Shown here: piece by piece, positions 17,287-26,413 of the stretch | How positions within the stretch are numbered: position 1 is the stretch's first letter | Layout: each line of letters starts with the position of its first letter | From: Chitinophaga caeni | GTDB lineage: Bacteria > Bacteroidota > Bacteroidia > Chitinophagales > Chitinophagaceae | Assembly: GCF_002557795.1 (NCBI RefSeq) | Contig: NZ_CP023777.1 | Coordinates: 3,977,001 to 4,041,000, forward strand | Length of the DNA stretch: 64,000 nucleotides | Direction of reading: 5' to 3' | Translations under genes and position numbers: made by a program | The notes under the pieces: model-generated | What the model saw: the letters and a program-made list of their open reading frames with translations, nothing else | The model's database searches: none | Told to the model about the DNA's origin: nothing

Positions 17287-18252
17287 AACATTTACTTACA
17301 GCTACTTGGTTTCCTTACAAGTACTGTATCACGGGTTCTAATTCCATGTAGATCCAAATGGTGAGCCTTTTATAGAGATAGTTATATCCTAAGATTACTT
17401 TGCATACTTTCCAAACAATTTACATACTACATCCAGTGTATCATTCTCAAAACAGGTTCGGGCTCTACCGGTACATCATGTTTGATTGTTAACAAAAACG
17501 GGAACCAGGGTAATTTTAACCTTGGCTTAACCTATAAAATCAAAAACGTATAGTTTAGGAAAATGTTTTGTAAATACTGATATTCTTCTGAAAAACAGTA
17601 TAATTAACAAAACTTTAGAGCCATTGCGTGACTTGCAAATTCCCCTTGGTAAGATAAACTGCAGGGTGGGATCACCCCGCAGTGTTATTCGCCTATAGAT
17701 TACACGCCTATAGCATAGTAATTTCAAGTATGCTTACAAATAATGCTACTACATTAATCGATCCTTTTACCATGTAACACATGGTAAAAGAAATAATTTA
17801 CAAATCAATAATTTGATCAAGATTCGGGAATTGGAAATGGTTCCATTTATGAATTTAACGGGCTATATTATAGTCAACAGACATCGTCAGAAATTGTTTA
17901 GTTTGAATACTTTAGCGAGTTAAGAAAATTGACAACACAACTTATTCCCCATTCTAACGTTAATTACAAGGAAGCTTGACTTTATATACCCATTGAGAGT
18001 AAAGTCTTGCCCGTCTTGCAGGGAAATCTCTACTTGATCTACGCCTTCACGAACCATATCCGGTGAGAAACACCCTGTAATGAATCGGCTAAAAACAGCA
18101 GGGGCACTACGTTACAGCCTTTGCTGTTTTTTTAATTACCCATGTAACCTCCAAGCGGTATAATATATTCTTTGTATGTAATCAATTTCATAGATTTCCC
18201 CTATTACATATATTAAAGACCTGATAAAAAAATATTTTATTACATGATTACC
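17287..18252. other. Gene-poor interval of about 970 bases with hairpins and possible coding remnants
   Basis: No confident gene. Items seen: (1) a plus-strand open tail ending at the TAG 17551-17553 that reads GNFNLGLTYKIKNV, much like the last strand of an outer-membrane barrel, with no intact upstream gene; (2) a perfect 11-bp hairpin CTTTTACCATG / CATGGTAAAAG at 17764-17774 and 17780-17790; (3) a hairpin at 17659-17682; (4) a minus-strand 45-codon ORF, 17920-18057, starting MVREGVDQVEISLQDG, without a recognisable family; (5) a stem-loop with a T-run at 18094-18133 (AACAGCA / TGCTGTT then T5), which looks like a plus-strand terminator without a gene in front of it. Confidence 0.5.
18094..18133 (+). 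terminator. Orphan terminator-like hairpin
   Basis: Arms AACAGCA (18094-18100) and TGCTGTT (18122-18128) followed by more T. There is no plus-strand gene within 1.4 kb upstream, so it may end a small RNA or mark a lost gene. Confidence 0.45.
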
Positions 18253-18260
18253 TATTTTTG
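18253..18260 (+). promoter_or_regulatory. -7 promoter element for the GNAT gene
   Basis: TATTTTTG, 30 bases before the ATG at 18291. It overlaps the TTG of the longer reading frame and so supports the ATG. Confidence 0.45.
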
Positions 18261-18290
18261 TCACTAAATTTACCTGCTGACTTTAACTGT

Positions 18291-18782
18291 ATGAACTACA
18301 CTTTCAAAACGATAACAGCCGGGGACGATGCCGTACTTGCCAAGCTGGTTAGGCAGGTATTAACAGAATTTGGAATCAATAGGCCCGGCACTGCGTATAC
18401 TGATCCTACGACAGATCACCTATCACGTTTATATACAGGCGCAAGGGCGCAATACTGGGTTGTGACAGTTGATGAAAAGATCGTAGGTGGCGCCGGCATA
18501 CGGCAATTGGAAGGCTCAAACGAAGATGTATGCGAATTACAAAGAGTATTTTTATTGCCAGGTTACCGGGGGAAAGGGATTGCTAAAAACCTTATTATAA
18601 AAGCGCTACAATTTGCCAAGGATATTGGATTTAAGGAATGCTACCTTGAAACGACTCCCGAGTTATCCCAAGCGATCGGTTTATACCTGAAATTGGGATT
18701 TTACCACTTGGATCAAGCGATGGGAAATACCGGTCATTTTACTTGCACCACGTATATGTTGAAGGATTTGTTGAAGGATTAA
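18291..18782 (+). CDS. GNAT family N-acetyltransferase
   Basis: A 163-residue acetyltransferase. The acetyl-CoA pyrophosphate loop (motif A) is visible as VFLLPGYRGKGIAKNLI at about residues 88-104, fitting Q/R-x-x-G-x-G/A. Motif B follows with CYLETTPELSQAIGLYLKLGF. The middle strand WVVTVDEKIVGGAGIR is also typical. It transfers acetyl from acetyl-CoA to an amine; the substrate is not predictable. The start at 18291 is favoured over a TTG at 18258. It is convergent with the VOC gene with only four bases between stop codons. Confidence 0.88.
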   Translation: MNYTFKTITAGDDAVLAKLVRQVLTEFGINRPGTAYTDPTTDHLSRLYTGARAQYWVVTVDEKIVGGAGIRQLEGSNEDVCELQRVFLLPGYRGKGIAKNLIIKALQFAKDIGFKECYLETTPELSQAIGLYLKLGFYHLDQAMGNTGHFTCTTYMLKDLLKD

Positions 18783-18786
18783 TTGA

Positions 18787-19134
18787 TTAAACCTGAACCA
18801 GGGTTACCCTCCTACCATCGGGATCTAAAACGATCGCGGAATACCCCAGGGGTGTACTGGTTGGATGTTGCACGATAGATATGCCACGGCTTGTGAGCTG
18901 TTTAACAACCTGGTCTAGATCCTTAATTCCAAACTCCAAGGTAACCGTATTTCCGTTGCTTTGCCCGCTTTTATGTAGTGGCCGTATCTCCAACTTCGGC
19001 AATGACTTGCTAGCATAATACATAATTCCATTGTAAGCCTGCAAACATTCAAAACGAAAACCCAACTGGGTATAAAAGGTAGTTAAAGCATGCAATTGAA
19101 GGGTATGTACTACAATCGCTCTAAATTGACTCAT
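18787..19134 (-). CDS. VOC (glyoxalase/bleomycin resistance) family protein
   Basis: A 115-residue single-copy vicinal oxygen chelate module made of two beta-alpha-beta3 units: VVHTLQLHALTTFYTQLGF at the N-terminus and LDQVVKQLTSRGISIVQHP to IVLDPDGRRVTLVQV at the C-terminus. Metal ligands would be His9 or His13 and a Glu in the strand VTLEFGI, but they are not a perfect set, so it may be a binding protein rather than an enzyme. It starts two bases after the stop of the gene upstream (19137-19487), indicating translational linkage. Confidence 0.82.
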   Translation of the reverse strand: MSQFRAIVVHTLQLHALTTFYTQLGFRFECLQAYNGIMYYASKSLPKLEIRPLHKSGQSNGNTVTLEFGIKDLDQVVKQLTSRGISIVQHPTSTPLGYSAIVLDPDGRRVTLVQV

Positions 19135-19136
19135 AC

Positions 19137-19487
19137 TTATTGAAAGCGGTTAGCCACCAGGGAATATTGTGATAGATCTTTTTCGGGGTAAGCTCCCTCG
19201 TTAGCAATTATTTCGAGCATCTCGATTACGCCATCCGCGAGAAATAAAGTTGCGCTTGCACCATTGGGCAAGTCATCAGAAAGGATAGTCACACCATCGA
19301 TAATTTCGGTTTCCACCGGAAAATGTGCTGCTTCATCCCCGTGTTCAAAATAAACGAATAGCCCTACACCGGTATATTCGGTGCTGGCCACATCCAGGTA
19401 AGGCATTTGCTGTTGTAACTGGGTGCACTCACTACTTTCTTCCATCAGCAAAGAAACGATCTCCTTTATGAACTTTGATTCTAACAT
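19137..19487 (-). CDS. Hypothetical small acidic protein
   Basis: A 116-residue acidic protein with no family I recognise. N-terminal helix (KFIKEIVSLLMEES), central beta strands (VGLFVYFEHG; ATLFLADGVIEMLEI) and Glu/Asp-rich loops suggest a small alpha/beta cytosolic fold, similar in size to immunity or SMI1-like proteins, but no signature is present. It is the first gene of a two-gene unit with the VOC protein, separated by two bases. Normal composition and the tight linkage support it being real. Confidence 0.65.
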   Translation of the reverse strand: MLESKFIKEIVSLLMEESSECTQLQQQMPYLDVASTEYTGVGLFVYFEHGDEAAHFPVETEIIDGVTILSDDLPNGASATLFLADGVIEMLEIIANEGAYPEKDLSQYSLVANRFQ

Positions 19488-19736
19488 GTAATCTTCATTA
19501 GTTTTGAGCGGTAGCTAATGTAATTAGGTACAGAAGTGGATAATACAACTCTTATAGCAGGCTTTTCCATGGTTATAGCATAGGTAATTCAAGCTGCAAA
19601 ATACAACGTGGATTTTAGTCCTGCAAATAAAAAAAGGGAGCGCCTACAAAGTATACCCGGTAAATCCGGCTAAAAAATACTTTTGAGAGTCCTCCCTGTA
19701 AATTAATTACGTTTATAGCATGCGATCATCCTAAAA

Positions 19737-21176
19737 TCATCCCGGCACCTTGTGGTAGATAATCGTATCAGATGCAATCCTTGGCAATGCAGCATCGCCC
19801 GTATCTATTTTCAATGCGGGCAGCATGGTTTTCAAAGCGGTAACCTTTTCTGCCGGTACGCCCGATCCAAACAGGTATAATTGCTGTAATGATTTATTGT
19901 TTTTAAGTCCTGCTAAGTCCGGTTCTATTAAGGTATTCCCCGATAAATTCAAGTATTTCAGTTGCTTGCAGGATGACAAAGCCGCCAGTTTCCCACCGGA
20001 GATCTTTGTTTGTTTTACGTTTAGCCTTGTCAGGTAATGCAACTCCGATAATTGCTGTAATGCTTCATCATCTATCGCTGTGCCCGACAAATCCAACCAA
20101 ATTAACTGTGATTTCAACGGCAATAATAGTTTCATATCTTCATTACTAAAACTGCCGGCATTCATACAGGTTATTGATAAATAATTACTCTCTTCACTCA
20201 CCGGTAATACTTTCACCCCCTTTTCTATCAAGGCGCGTATAGCATTTTTATCGCCGGCGCTTACAGTTTCCCCGGGAACAAATTCATTTTGCATTCCATC
20301 ACCAGACCCTTGCATGCCTTCCAGCACCGCAATAACGACGGGGGATTTAGGAATGTCTTTTACCTTTTTATCGGCAGGCGCCCCCTGGGCAATCCACCAT
20401 TCCAGCAAGGCCAGTTCATGGGGACTCACTCCCGGTTTCCCCTTGGGAGGCATCCGGTGTTCATCGTTTTCCGGAAGCAATAGCCGCCTGAAAAGTTCAC
20501 TGGATGCGGGCATACTATCTTTTAGTACAGGGCCATGCTCTCCTCCTTTACGAATTAGGGCAATGGTCTCTAAACGTAAGCCCCCTTTCAGTTTCTGTTC
20601 ATTATGGCAACCGTAGCATTTGCTCGCCAATACAGGTTGAACAAGATCTTCATATAATTTTGCTTCGGAAATATCTGTGTAACTTACCGTAACGTTTTTT
20701 TCATCAGAACCGCCCACCAACCTACGTAACCCGCCAGGCATGGCTTCTGAAAGATAAGCATCTCCATGGGTGAGACTACCTCCGTAATGCCCTGTAATAC
20801 CCAGCAACAAGGCAATTATTACCAGCCCGGGAAGCTGCCAATTTTTAAATTTATCTTCCTTCCGATAAAAAATATACAGGACTAAGCTGCATACTGCTAC
20901 CGTGATTCCTAGGTATTGGTGTGTAGTTAAAATACCTTCTTCATAGCCACCGTCTAGCGATAACAGGTAACCGGTTATGCAACTGGAAACCGCGGAAATG
21001 AATCCCAACAGCAAGATAATGGGGATTGACGAGCGTAATTTTCCCCATTGCTCCTTACGCGCCAATAGCGCCAACACCATCGCCAACAATAAAATGCCAA
21101 TTGGAAGGTGCACCAACAAGGGATGCGACCTGCCAAGAAATTCTCCCCAGCTGCCCTGGTCTATTTGTAAGTTCAT
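19737..21176 (-). CDS. DUF2231-like membrane domain + planctomycete-type cytochrome c + leucine-rich repeat protein
   Basis: A 479-residue three-part protein. Residues about 18-145 hold four or five membrane helices (HPLLVHLPIGILLLAMVLAL; SIPIILLLGFISAVSSCITG), like DUF2231. A PSCyt1-type c-heme module follows, with the site CYGCH at 187-191 and MPPKGKPGVSP further on. The last 150 residues form leucine-rich repeats (LIWLDLSGTAIDDEALQQL; LKYLNLSGNTLI). The heme would be attached on the periplasmic side. It overlaps the upstream isomerase gene by the ATGA sequence at 21173-21176, so the two are translationally coupled; it is the last gene of the cluster. Confidence 0.86.
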   Translation of the reverse strand: MNLQIDQGSWGEFLGRSHPLLVHLPIGILLLAMVLALLARKEQWGKLRSSIPIILLLGFISAVSSCITGYLLSLDGGYEEGILTTHQYLGITVAVCSLVLYIFYRKEDKFKNWQLPGLVIIALLLGITGHYGGSLTHGDAYLSEAMPGGLRRLVGGSDEKNVTVSYTDISEAKLYEDLVQPVLASKCYGCHNEQKLKGGLRLETIALIRKGGEHGPVLKDSMPASSELFRRLLLPENDEHRMPPKGKPGVSPHELALLEWWIAQGAPADKKVKDIPKSPVVIAVLEGMQGSGDGMQNEFVPGETVSAGDKNAIRALIEKGVKVLPVSEESNYLSITCMNAGSFSNEDMKLLLPLKSQLIWLDLSGTAIDDEALQQLSELHYLTRLNVKQTKISGGKLAALSSCKQLKYLNLSGNTLIEPDLAGLKNNKSLQQLYLFGSGVPAEKVTALKTMLPALKIDTGDAALPRIASDTIIYHKVPG

Positions 21177-22102
21177 TTGTTACCGTATCTTTTTTTGAGC
21201 TGTTGCAACATGTAAACATTTATATCCCACTGGTCTGCCAGGGGTTGACGGGTATAAGGCAAGGTAGGCAAATAGTCGGCAGGTCCGAACTCTGTTAAGA
21301 AAGTAAGTCGCTTCCCTGCTGCACGGTGCTGTGCTACCACATTGTCCCACCAACTAAAATGTGCCTTTACCGCATGTTCCCATTCAGGCGCCCTCGGATC
21401 ATTGACTTGCGGTCCCTCGGGATGACCGACCCGGGCATGTATATGGGAGGTTCTGCTCAATGCTTTTTCTACGGTAGCAGTTTGATCCCCCAATAAACTT
21501 TCGGCAACATTGCACCAATGAGAAATATCCAGTGTAAGCCTCAGGGCCGGTTTGGCAGCGATAAACTGTTGCGCGATATGCGCAGCGAACAGCATTCTTG
21601 AACGATGAGTTTCATGGTATATGGGCACCCCGCTTTGCTTACCGATTTGTAGGCTGGTATCAATTAGCTTACAATTTTGCTCAAAAGTGAAATAATCTCT
21701 ACCGCTATGGCAATTAATGTATAGCGGTTTTATTTCCCTGGCACCGGCGGCAGCCTGCAACATGGAAGTGAACTGTTGTTGATGTTTTTCAAAGTTGCTA
21801 TCGTAACCAGCTGCCAGGTATCCAACTGCGAGGTTGTTTTCTTTCAGCGCGGCAAACAATTCTTTTTGTGCGGCTTCTTCCCTGGGCCACCAGATTTCAA
21901 TGCCATCATAACCGGCATCTTTGGCCGCTTTACAAAATGATGCTATCGACCCGTTAAATCCCCAATTGGTAGCGAGTACTACCAGTTCATAACCACTTCG
22001 CAATGGCGCCGCATTTGCATCGAAGGAAGGGAGCGAAGGCAAGCATAAAGCTGCCCCTAACGTGGCTGATTGTTTCAAAAAATTTCTTCTAGGATTTGTC
22101 AT
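21173..22102 (-). CDS. Tat-exported sugar phosphate isomerase/epimerase (xylose isomerase-like TIM barrel)
   Basis: A 309-residue TIM-barrel protein of the AP-endonuclease-2/xylose isomerase-like family. The twin-arginine signal (NPRRNFLKQSATLGAALCLP) sends the folded protein to the periplasm. Barrel motifs: GYDGIEIWWPRE (first conserved Glu), INCHSGRDYFTFEQN, IYHETHRSRMLF (metal-binding Glu and His), LTLDISHWCNVAESLL and THIHARVGHPEGPQV. Metal ligands therefore look intact, implying an isomerase, epimerase or related sugar enzyme. A periplasmic location is characteristic of versions found in Planctomycetes-like degradative clusters. It lies seven bases after the DUF1501 gene. Confidence 0.87.
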   Translation of the reverse strand: MTNPRRNFLKQSATLGAALCLPSLPSFDANAAPLRSGYELVVLATNWGFNGSIASFCKAAKDAGYDGIEIWWPREEAAQKELFAALKENNLAVGYLAAGYDSNFEKHQQQFTSMLQAAAGAREIKPLYINCHSGRDYFTFEQNCKLIDTSLQIGKQSGVPIYHETHRSRMLFAAHIAQQFIAAKPALRLTLDISHWCNVAESLLGDQTATVEKALSRTSHIHARVGHPEGPQVNDPRAPEWEHAVKAHFSWWDNVVAQHRAAGKRLTFLTEFGPADYLPTLPYTRQPLADQWDINVYMLQQLKKRYGNK

Positions 22103-22108
22103 GTATGC

Positions 22109-23596
22109 TTAGCTTAATATAGGAGTTATTACTTTTCCACTGGTGTCCGTGAGCCTGAAAGGACGGCCCTGGAACTGGTAGGTTAGCTTTTCGTGGTCAA
22201 AGCCTAACTGTTGTAATATGGTGGCATGTATATCATTAATTGCTACTTTGCCTTTAATTGCAGAATATCCGATTTCATCGGTTTCCCCGTAGCTGTAGCC
22301 TTTTTTGATTCCGGCACCGGCCATCCACATGGTAAATGCTTCTACGTGATGATCGCGCCCAAGGAATGGCATGTCTTTCCCATCCCTATTTTCCTGCATC
22401 GGCGTTCTTCCAAATTCACCACCCCATACTACCAGTGTTTCATCCAGCAATCCCCTTTGCTTAAGATCTTGTAACAGCGCTGCAATCGGGCGGTCTATCT
22501 CCCTGCATTTATTCCTGAATCCATAGTCAATAGCCAGGTTTTCATCGGTACCGTGACTATCCCATCCCCAATCGTACAACTGCACGAACCTCACTCCTTT
22601 CTCTACTAGTTTTCTTGCCAGCAAGCAATTATTAGCAAAAGATTCTTTACCAGGCTGTGTACCGTAAAGTTCATGTATATAGGCAGGTTCTTTATTGATA
22701 TCCATTACATCGGGAACGGAGATCTGCATCTTGTATGCCAATTCATATTGCGAGATCCGGGCTAAGGTTTCAGGATCTCCAAATGATTCATATTCTTGCT
22801 TGTTAATCTCATTTATCGCTTCAATGGAAGCTTTGCGTACATCCCTACTTACGCCTTCCGGATCTGATATATACAATACGGGATCTCCCTGGGTCCTACA
22901 CTGTACGCCTTGGTATACGGAAGGCAGAAATCCACTCCCCCAAACGCTCTTACCTGCATCCGGCGTCTTACCTCCGGAGGTCAAAACCACGAACCCGGGA
23001 AGATTACTGTTTTCTGTTCCTAACCCGTAGGTCACCCAGGAACCGATACTTGGCCGGCCTAATCTTGCACTTCCTGTTTGCATTAATAGTTGTGCTGGGC
23101 CATGATTAAACTGGTCGGTCTGCACGGCTTTCAGGAAGCTTACATCATCTGCCATCGAGGCAAAATGCGGCAGATGATCCGATACCCAGGCACCTGATTG
23201 CCCGCGCTGTTTAAATTCGGCCTGTGGCCCCAGCATCTTTGGAACCCCGCGGATGAATGCGAATGTTTTTCCTTCCAGGAAAGACTGCGGGCAAAGCTGG
23301 TTATGTAGTTTTTGCAATTCGGGTTTGTAGTCAAACAATTCCAACTGTGAAGGGGCTCCTGCCATGTGCAGGTAGATCACGCTCTTTGCCCTTGCCGGGA
23401 AATGCGGTATCCGCGGGGCCATTGGATCCGTGATTTGCGCTATGTTGCTCACAGCGCTGTTTCCACAACCTGCCAAGAAAGTACCCATGGCAGCAGCGCC
23501 TAAACCCGTTACACAGTCGAGCAAGAAATGTCTTCTTGTAATATATTTCAGTTGTTCCCCGCTCGCCTCCTTCAGTAGTTTATCATAACTTTTCAT
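22109..23596 (-). CDS. DUF1501 domain-containing exported protein
   Basis: A 495-residue protein with a twin-arginine signal (TRRHFLLDCVTGLGAAAMGT) whose hydrophobic core ends in a lipobox-like LAGC. The body matches DUF1501, a sulfatase/alkaline-phosphatase-fold family: FPARAKSVIYLHMAGAPSQL, QFNHGPAQLLMQTGS, WDSHGTDENLAIDYG, VVWGGEFGRTPMQE, and GRDHHVEAFTMWMAG. Biochemical function is not established. The family almost always sits next to DUF1553/DUF1549 cytochrome-like proteins, as here. ATG 23596 avoids overlap with the upstream gene; an ATG at 23632 would add 12 residues overlapping it. Confidence 0.9.
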   Translation of the reverse strand: MKSYDKLLKEASGEQLKYITRRHFLLDCVTGLGAAAMGTFLAGCGNSAVSNIAQITDPMAPRIPHFPARAKSVIYLHMAGAPSQLELFDYKPELQKLHNQLCPQSFLEGKTFAFIRGVPKMLGPQAEFKQRGQSGAWVSDHLPHFASMADDVSFLKAVQTDQFNHGPAQLLMQTGSARLGRPSIGSWVTYGLGTENSNLPGFVVLTSGGKTPDAGKSVWGSGFLPSVYQGVQCRTQGDPVLYISDPEGVSRDVRKASIEAINEINKQEYESFGDPETLARISQYELAYKMQISVPDVMDINKEPAYIHELYGTQPGKESFANNCLLARKLVEKGVRFVQLYDWGWDSHGTDENLAIDYGFRNKCREIDRPIAALLQDLKQRGLLDETLVVWGGEFGRTPMQENRDGKDMPFLGRDHHVEAFTMWMAGAGIKKGYSYGETDEIGYSAIKGKVAINDIHATILQQLGFDHEKLTYQFQGRPFRLTDTSGKVITPILS

Positions 23597-23606
23597 ATCG
23601 TGTGGT

Positions 23607-26339
23607 TTAGGATTTAGTAAGGAATTCATCAAGATTCATAATTGCATTGGCAACAATTGTCAACGCCGCCAGCTCTGCATCTTGGTTGCTGGAAGTTTTT
23701 TGTTTCAGTAATGCGTTTACATTTCCGGGATTATCGCGATAGCTACTTAAAGCGGTGTTGTACAAGCGCTTCAGCACAATCAGTTCCCCTGTAGAAAGCG
23801 GCCCGTATAAAGCCCTTTTGTATCCCCATTTAATAGCTGCCTCAACATCTTTTTTGCCTTGTTGCTGCATCTGCTTAGCTAATGCTAATGCAGTTTCCAT
23901 ATATACCGGATCATTAAGAGTTACTAATGCCTGGAGAGGGGTATTGGTACGGATCCGGCGTTGCAAACATATTTCCCTGCTGCTACCATCGAAAGTAATG
24001 GTAGAAGGGTAAGGGCTCGTACGTTTGTGGTAAGTATAGACAGCACGCCTGTATTGGTTACCATTTGTAGCGGTATTCCAGGTACTACCACTCCATACGG
24101 TTTGCCAAATATTCGCAGGCTGATACGGCATTACACTTGGCCCATGCAGTGTTTCGTTTAATAAACCGCTCACGGCTAATGCCTGGTCCCTGATTTCTTC
24201 GGCTGTCAGCCTGAAACGCGGTCCCCTGGCCAGGAAGCGGTTGGCGGGATCTTTCTCGATTAGCTCCGGTGAAGCCTTGGAATCGCGCCTATAAGCTGCC
24301 GACATTACCAGTTCTTTCAGCAATGCTTTCAATTTCCATTGATAAGTATACATGAATTTATATGCCAGGTGATCGAGCAGTTCGGGATGCGAAGGCAGGA
24401 ACCCCTGGGTACCAAAATCTTCAAGCGTTTCAACGATTCCTATACCGAATAACTGTTCCCAGCAACGGTTAACCATCACCCTTGCTGTCAGCGGATTTTT
24501 TTTATCCGTCAACCACCCTGCTAATCCAAGCCTGTTCCGCGGTGCCCCGGCGGGGAAGGGATTTAGGGAATGCGGCACATCGGGTGTTACGCTATCCCCT
24601 TTCACGAGCCAGTTTCCCCTTTCAAATATCCGGGTTGTTCTATGCAGCTCCGGTGAGTTTTCTACCATCACTGGAATATCTTCCGGGTTCTTGTTTATCA
24701 ACGTTGCGAAAGTGTTTTTAATCTGCTCGTAGCCCGGCTGACCTTTACCGGGCAAGTCCCCACGGAATGCAAACCATTCTATACTACAAACTGGGTCTTG
24801 CGGCGAAATACTATTGTTGCGGAAAATAAAGTACAAATCATGGATACCCTTTACAGCTGGAATAGGAATGCCAACAGCCTGCCGGCCATTTGTAGGCGCT
24901 ATGGCATAGTTGATAATAGCAGGGCCATTTAAACTATCCAGTTTTACAATCATGGTACCGCCTTTGGCACTTGTCCAATAATTCATCCACATGGTGGTGG
25001 CGCCTTCCAGGTGCTGCTTGGGTAGCCTGGCGCTTCCATTATTCCTGATACCTGCATATTTAGTATCCAAGAGGGCGCCATTGATATACTGATCGAAGGT
25101 ATGTGCGTGGATCTTAGGTTCCAGCACCTTGATAAATTCTTTTACATTCCCGGATTGTGCCGGGGTGCCATATTTAGCAACCCAGTCGCTGATCTTTTTA
25201 GCTTCCGCGAGACCAACACTATCGTACAACCTTAGTTTCGGATGCTCCATATGGGTATCTTCATCCCTGGTATCGTTCAGGAAAGCCATCAGTTTATAAT
25301 AATCTTCAAACCTGATTGGATCGTACGGATGGCTATGACATTGCACACAACTTATCGTCATTCCCTGGAATACTTCCATGGTAGTATTTACCCTGTCTAT
25401 TACCGCAGCCGTCCTGAACTCTTCGTCTTGCGTCCCCCCTTCATCATTCGTCATCGTGTTTCGATGGAACGCGGTGGCAATCAACTGTGCGTTTGTAGGG
25501 TTTGGCAACAGATCTCCTGCCAACTGGTTTATCGTGAAGCTATCATAAGGCATATCAATATTAAAGGCATCAATTACCCAATCACGGTACCTCCAAACAT
25601 TTCTGCCGTCATCGCGTTCATAGCCCTTAGTATCAGAATACCTGGCGAGGTCCAGCCACATAGACGCCCAATGTTCGCCATAATGAGGAGATTGCAGCAA
25701 GGAATCTACCAATTTTTCATAAGCTCCGGGATCATTGCTTGCAACGAAGCTTGCAGCTGCCGCCGGAGATGGAGGAAGACCGGTCAAATCGAAGCTAACA
25801 CGGCGGATTAGGGTCATCTTATCAGCTTCCGGTCCCGGGTTGAGCCCTTCTTTTTCCAACCGTGCTTGTATAAAAAGATCGATTTCGTTTCCATTTTCAA
25901 CGGTTACCCTGGGGATGGGAACATTTTTGGGCGGGATATAAGCCCAGTGTTCTCCCCATTCTGCGCCTTCTTTTACCCAGCGGGTGAGCAGCTCTATTTC
26001 GGCTTTGCTGAGCCCCGGGCCTTTTTGGGGCATCCTTTCTTTAGGATCTTTACAGGTAAGCCTGCGAATAAATTCGCTTTTTTCCGGGTGCCCGGGAATA
26101 ATAGCCGGCTTACCGGATTTAGTTTTACCGAGGGCTTCTTCTTTAAATAATACACTGAAACCACCGCTTTGCTTCACCCCACCATGACAACTTATACAAT
26201 GCTTATTGAGCAATGGTTTTACTTCGGTACTAAAATTTACTTTTTTCCTTGACTGGCATGCAAAAAACAGGCTGCCCAAGCCGATGGCTGTAAGGAGGAG
26301 CACAGTTATCCTTAAAGTGGAATAATACGACATCTGCAT
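23607..26339 (-). CDS. Planctomycete-type cytochrome c / DUF1549 / DUF1553 exported protein
   Basis: A 910-residue surface or periplasmic protein. N-terminal signal with lipobox-like FFAC (Cys28), then a PSCyt1 heme module with CISCH at residues 48-52, DUF1549 (about 145-350) including a second heme-type motif CVQCH at 331-335, a central carbohydrate-binding-like beta module (about 415-520) and C-terminal DUF1553 (about 590-870; TARVMVNRCWEQLFGIGIV, LMSAAYRRDSK-like, RTNTPLQALVTLNDPVY). Such proteins are abundant in Planctomycetes and Verrucomicrobia and are presumed periplasmic oxidoreductases of carbohydrate degradation. It is the first gene of the four-gene unit. Confidence 0.9.
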   Translation of the reverse strand: MQMSYYSTLRITVLLLTAIGLGSLFFACQSRKKVNFSTEVKPLLNKHCISCHGGVKQSGGFSVLFKEEALGKTKSGKPAIIPGHPEKSEFIRRLTCKDPKERMPQKGPGLSKAEIELLTRWVKEGAEWGEHWAYIPPKNVPIPRVTVENGNEIDLFIQARLEKEGLNPGPEADKMTLIRRVSFDLTGLPPSPAAAASFVASNDPGAYEKLVDSLLQSPHYGEHWASMWLDLARYSDTKGYERDDGRNVWRYRDWVIDAFNIDMPYDSFTINQLAGDLLPNPTNAQLIATAFHRNTMTNDEGGTQDEEFRTAAVIDRVNTTMEVFQGMTISCVQCHSHPYDPIRFEDYYKLMAFLNDTRDEDTHMEHPKLRLYDSVGLAEAKKISDWVAKYGTPAQSGNVKEFIKVLEPKIHAHTFDQYINGALLDTKYAGIRNNGSARLPKQHLEGATTMWMNYWTSAKGGTMIVKLDSLNGPAIINYAIAPTNGRQAVGIPIPAVKGIHDLYFIFRNNSISPQDPVCSIEWFAFRGDLPGKGQPGYEQIKNTFATLINKNPEDIPVMVENSPELHRTTRIFERGNWLVKGDSVTPDVPHSLNPFPAGAPRNRLGLAGWLTDKKNPLTARVMVNRCWEQLFGIGIVETLEDFGTQGFLPSHPELLDHLAYKFMYTYQWKLKALLKELVMSAAYRRDSKASPELIEKDPANRFLARGPRFRLTAEEIRDQALAVSGLLNETLHGPSVMPYQPANIWQTVWSGSTWNTATNGNQYRRAVYTYHKRTSPYPSTITFDGSSREICLQRRIRTNTPLQALVTLNDPVYMETALALAKQMQQQGKKDVEAAIKWGYKRALYGPLSTGELIVLKRLYNTALSSYRDNPGNVNALLKQKTSSNQDAELAALTIVANAIMNLDEFLTKS

Positions 26340-26413
26340 AAGATTGATCTCATAAAGTTACTATGGGCAATAGAATAGCTTGCTAGATCATCTGCGGAAA
26401 ATGATGGATTATT

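Noticed and set aside
17527..17727. Minus-strand ORF of 66 codons in the gap
   Set aside because: No promoter, no family, biased composition; not called.
25242..25811. Plus-strand ORF of 189 codons opposite the DUF1549/DUF1553 gene
   Set aside because: Antisense shadow within a long recognised gene; no family features.
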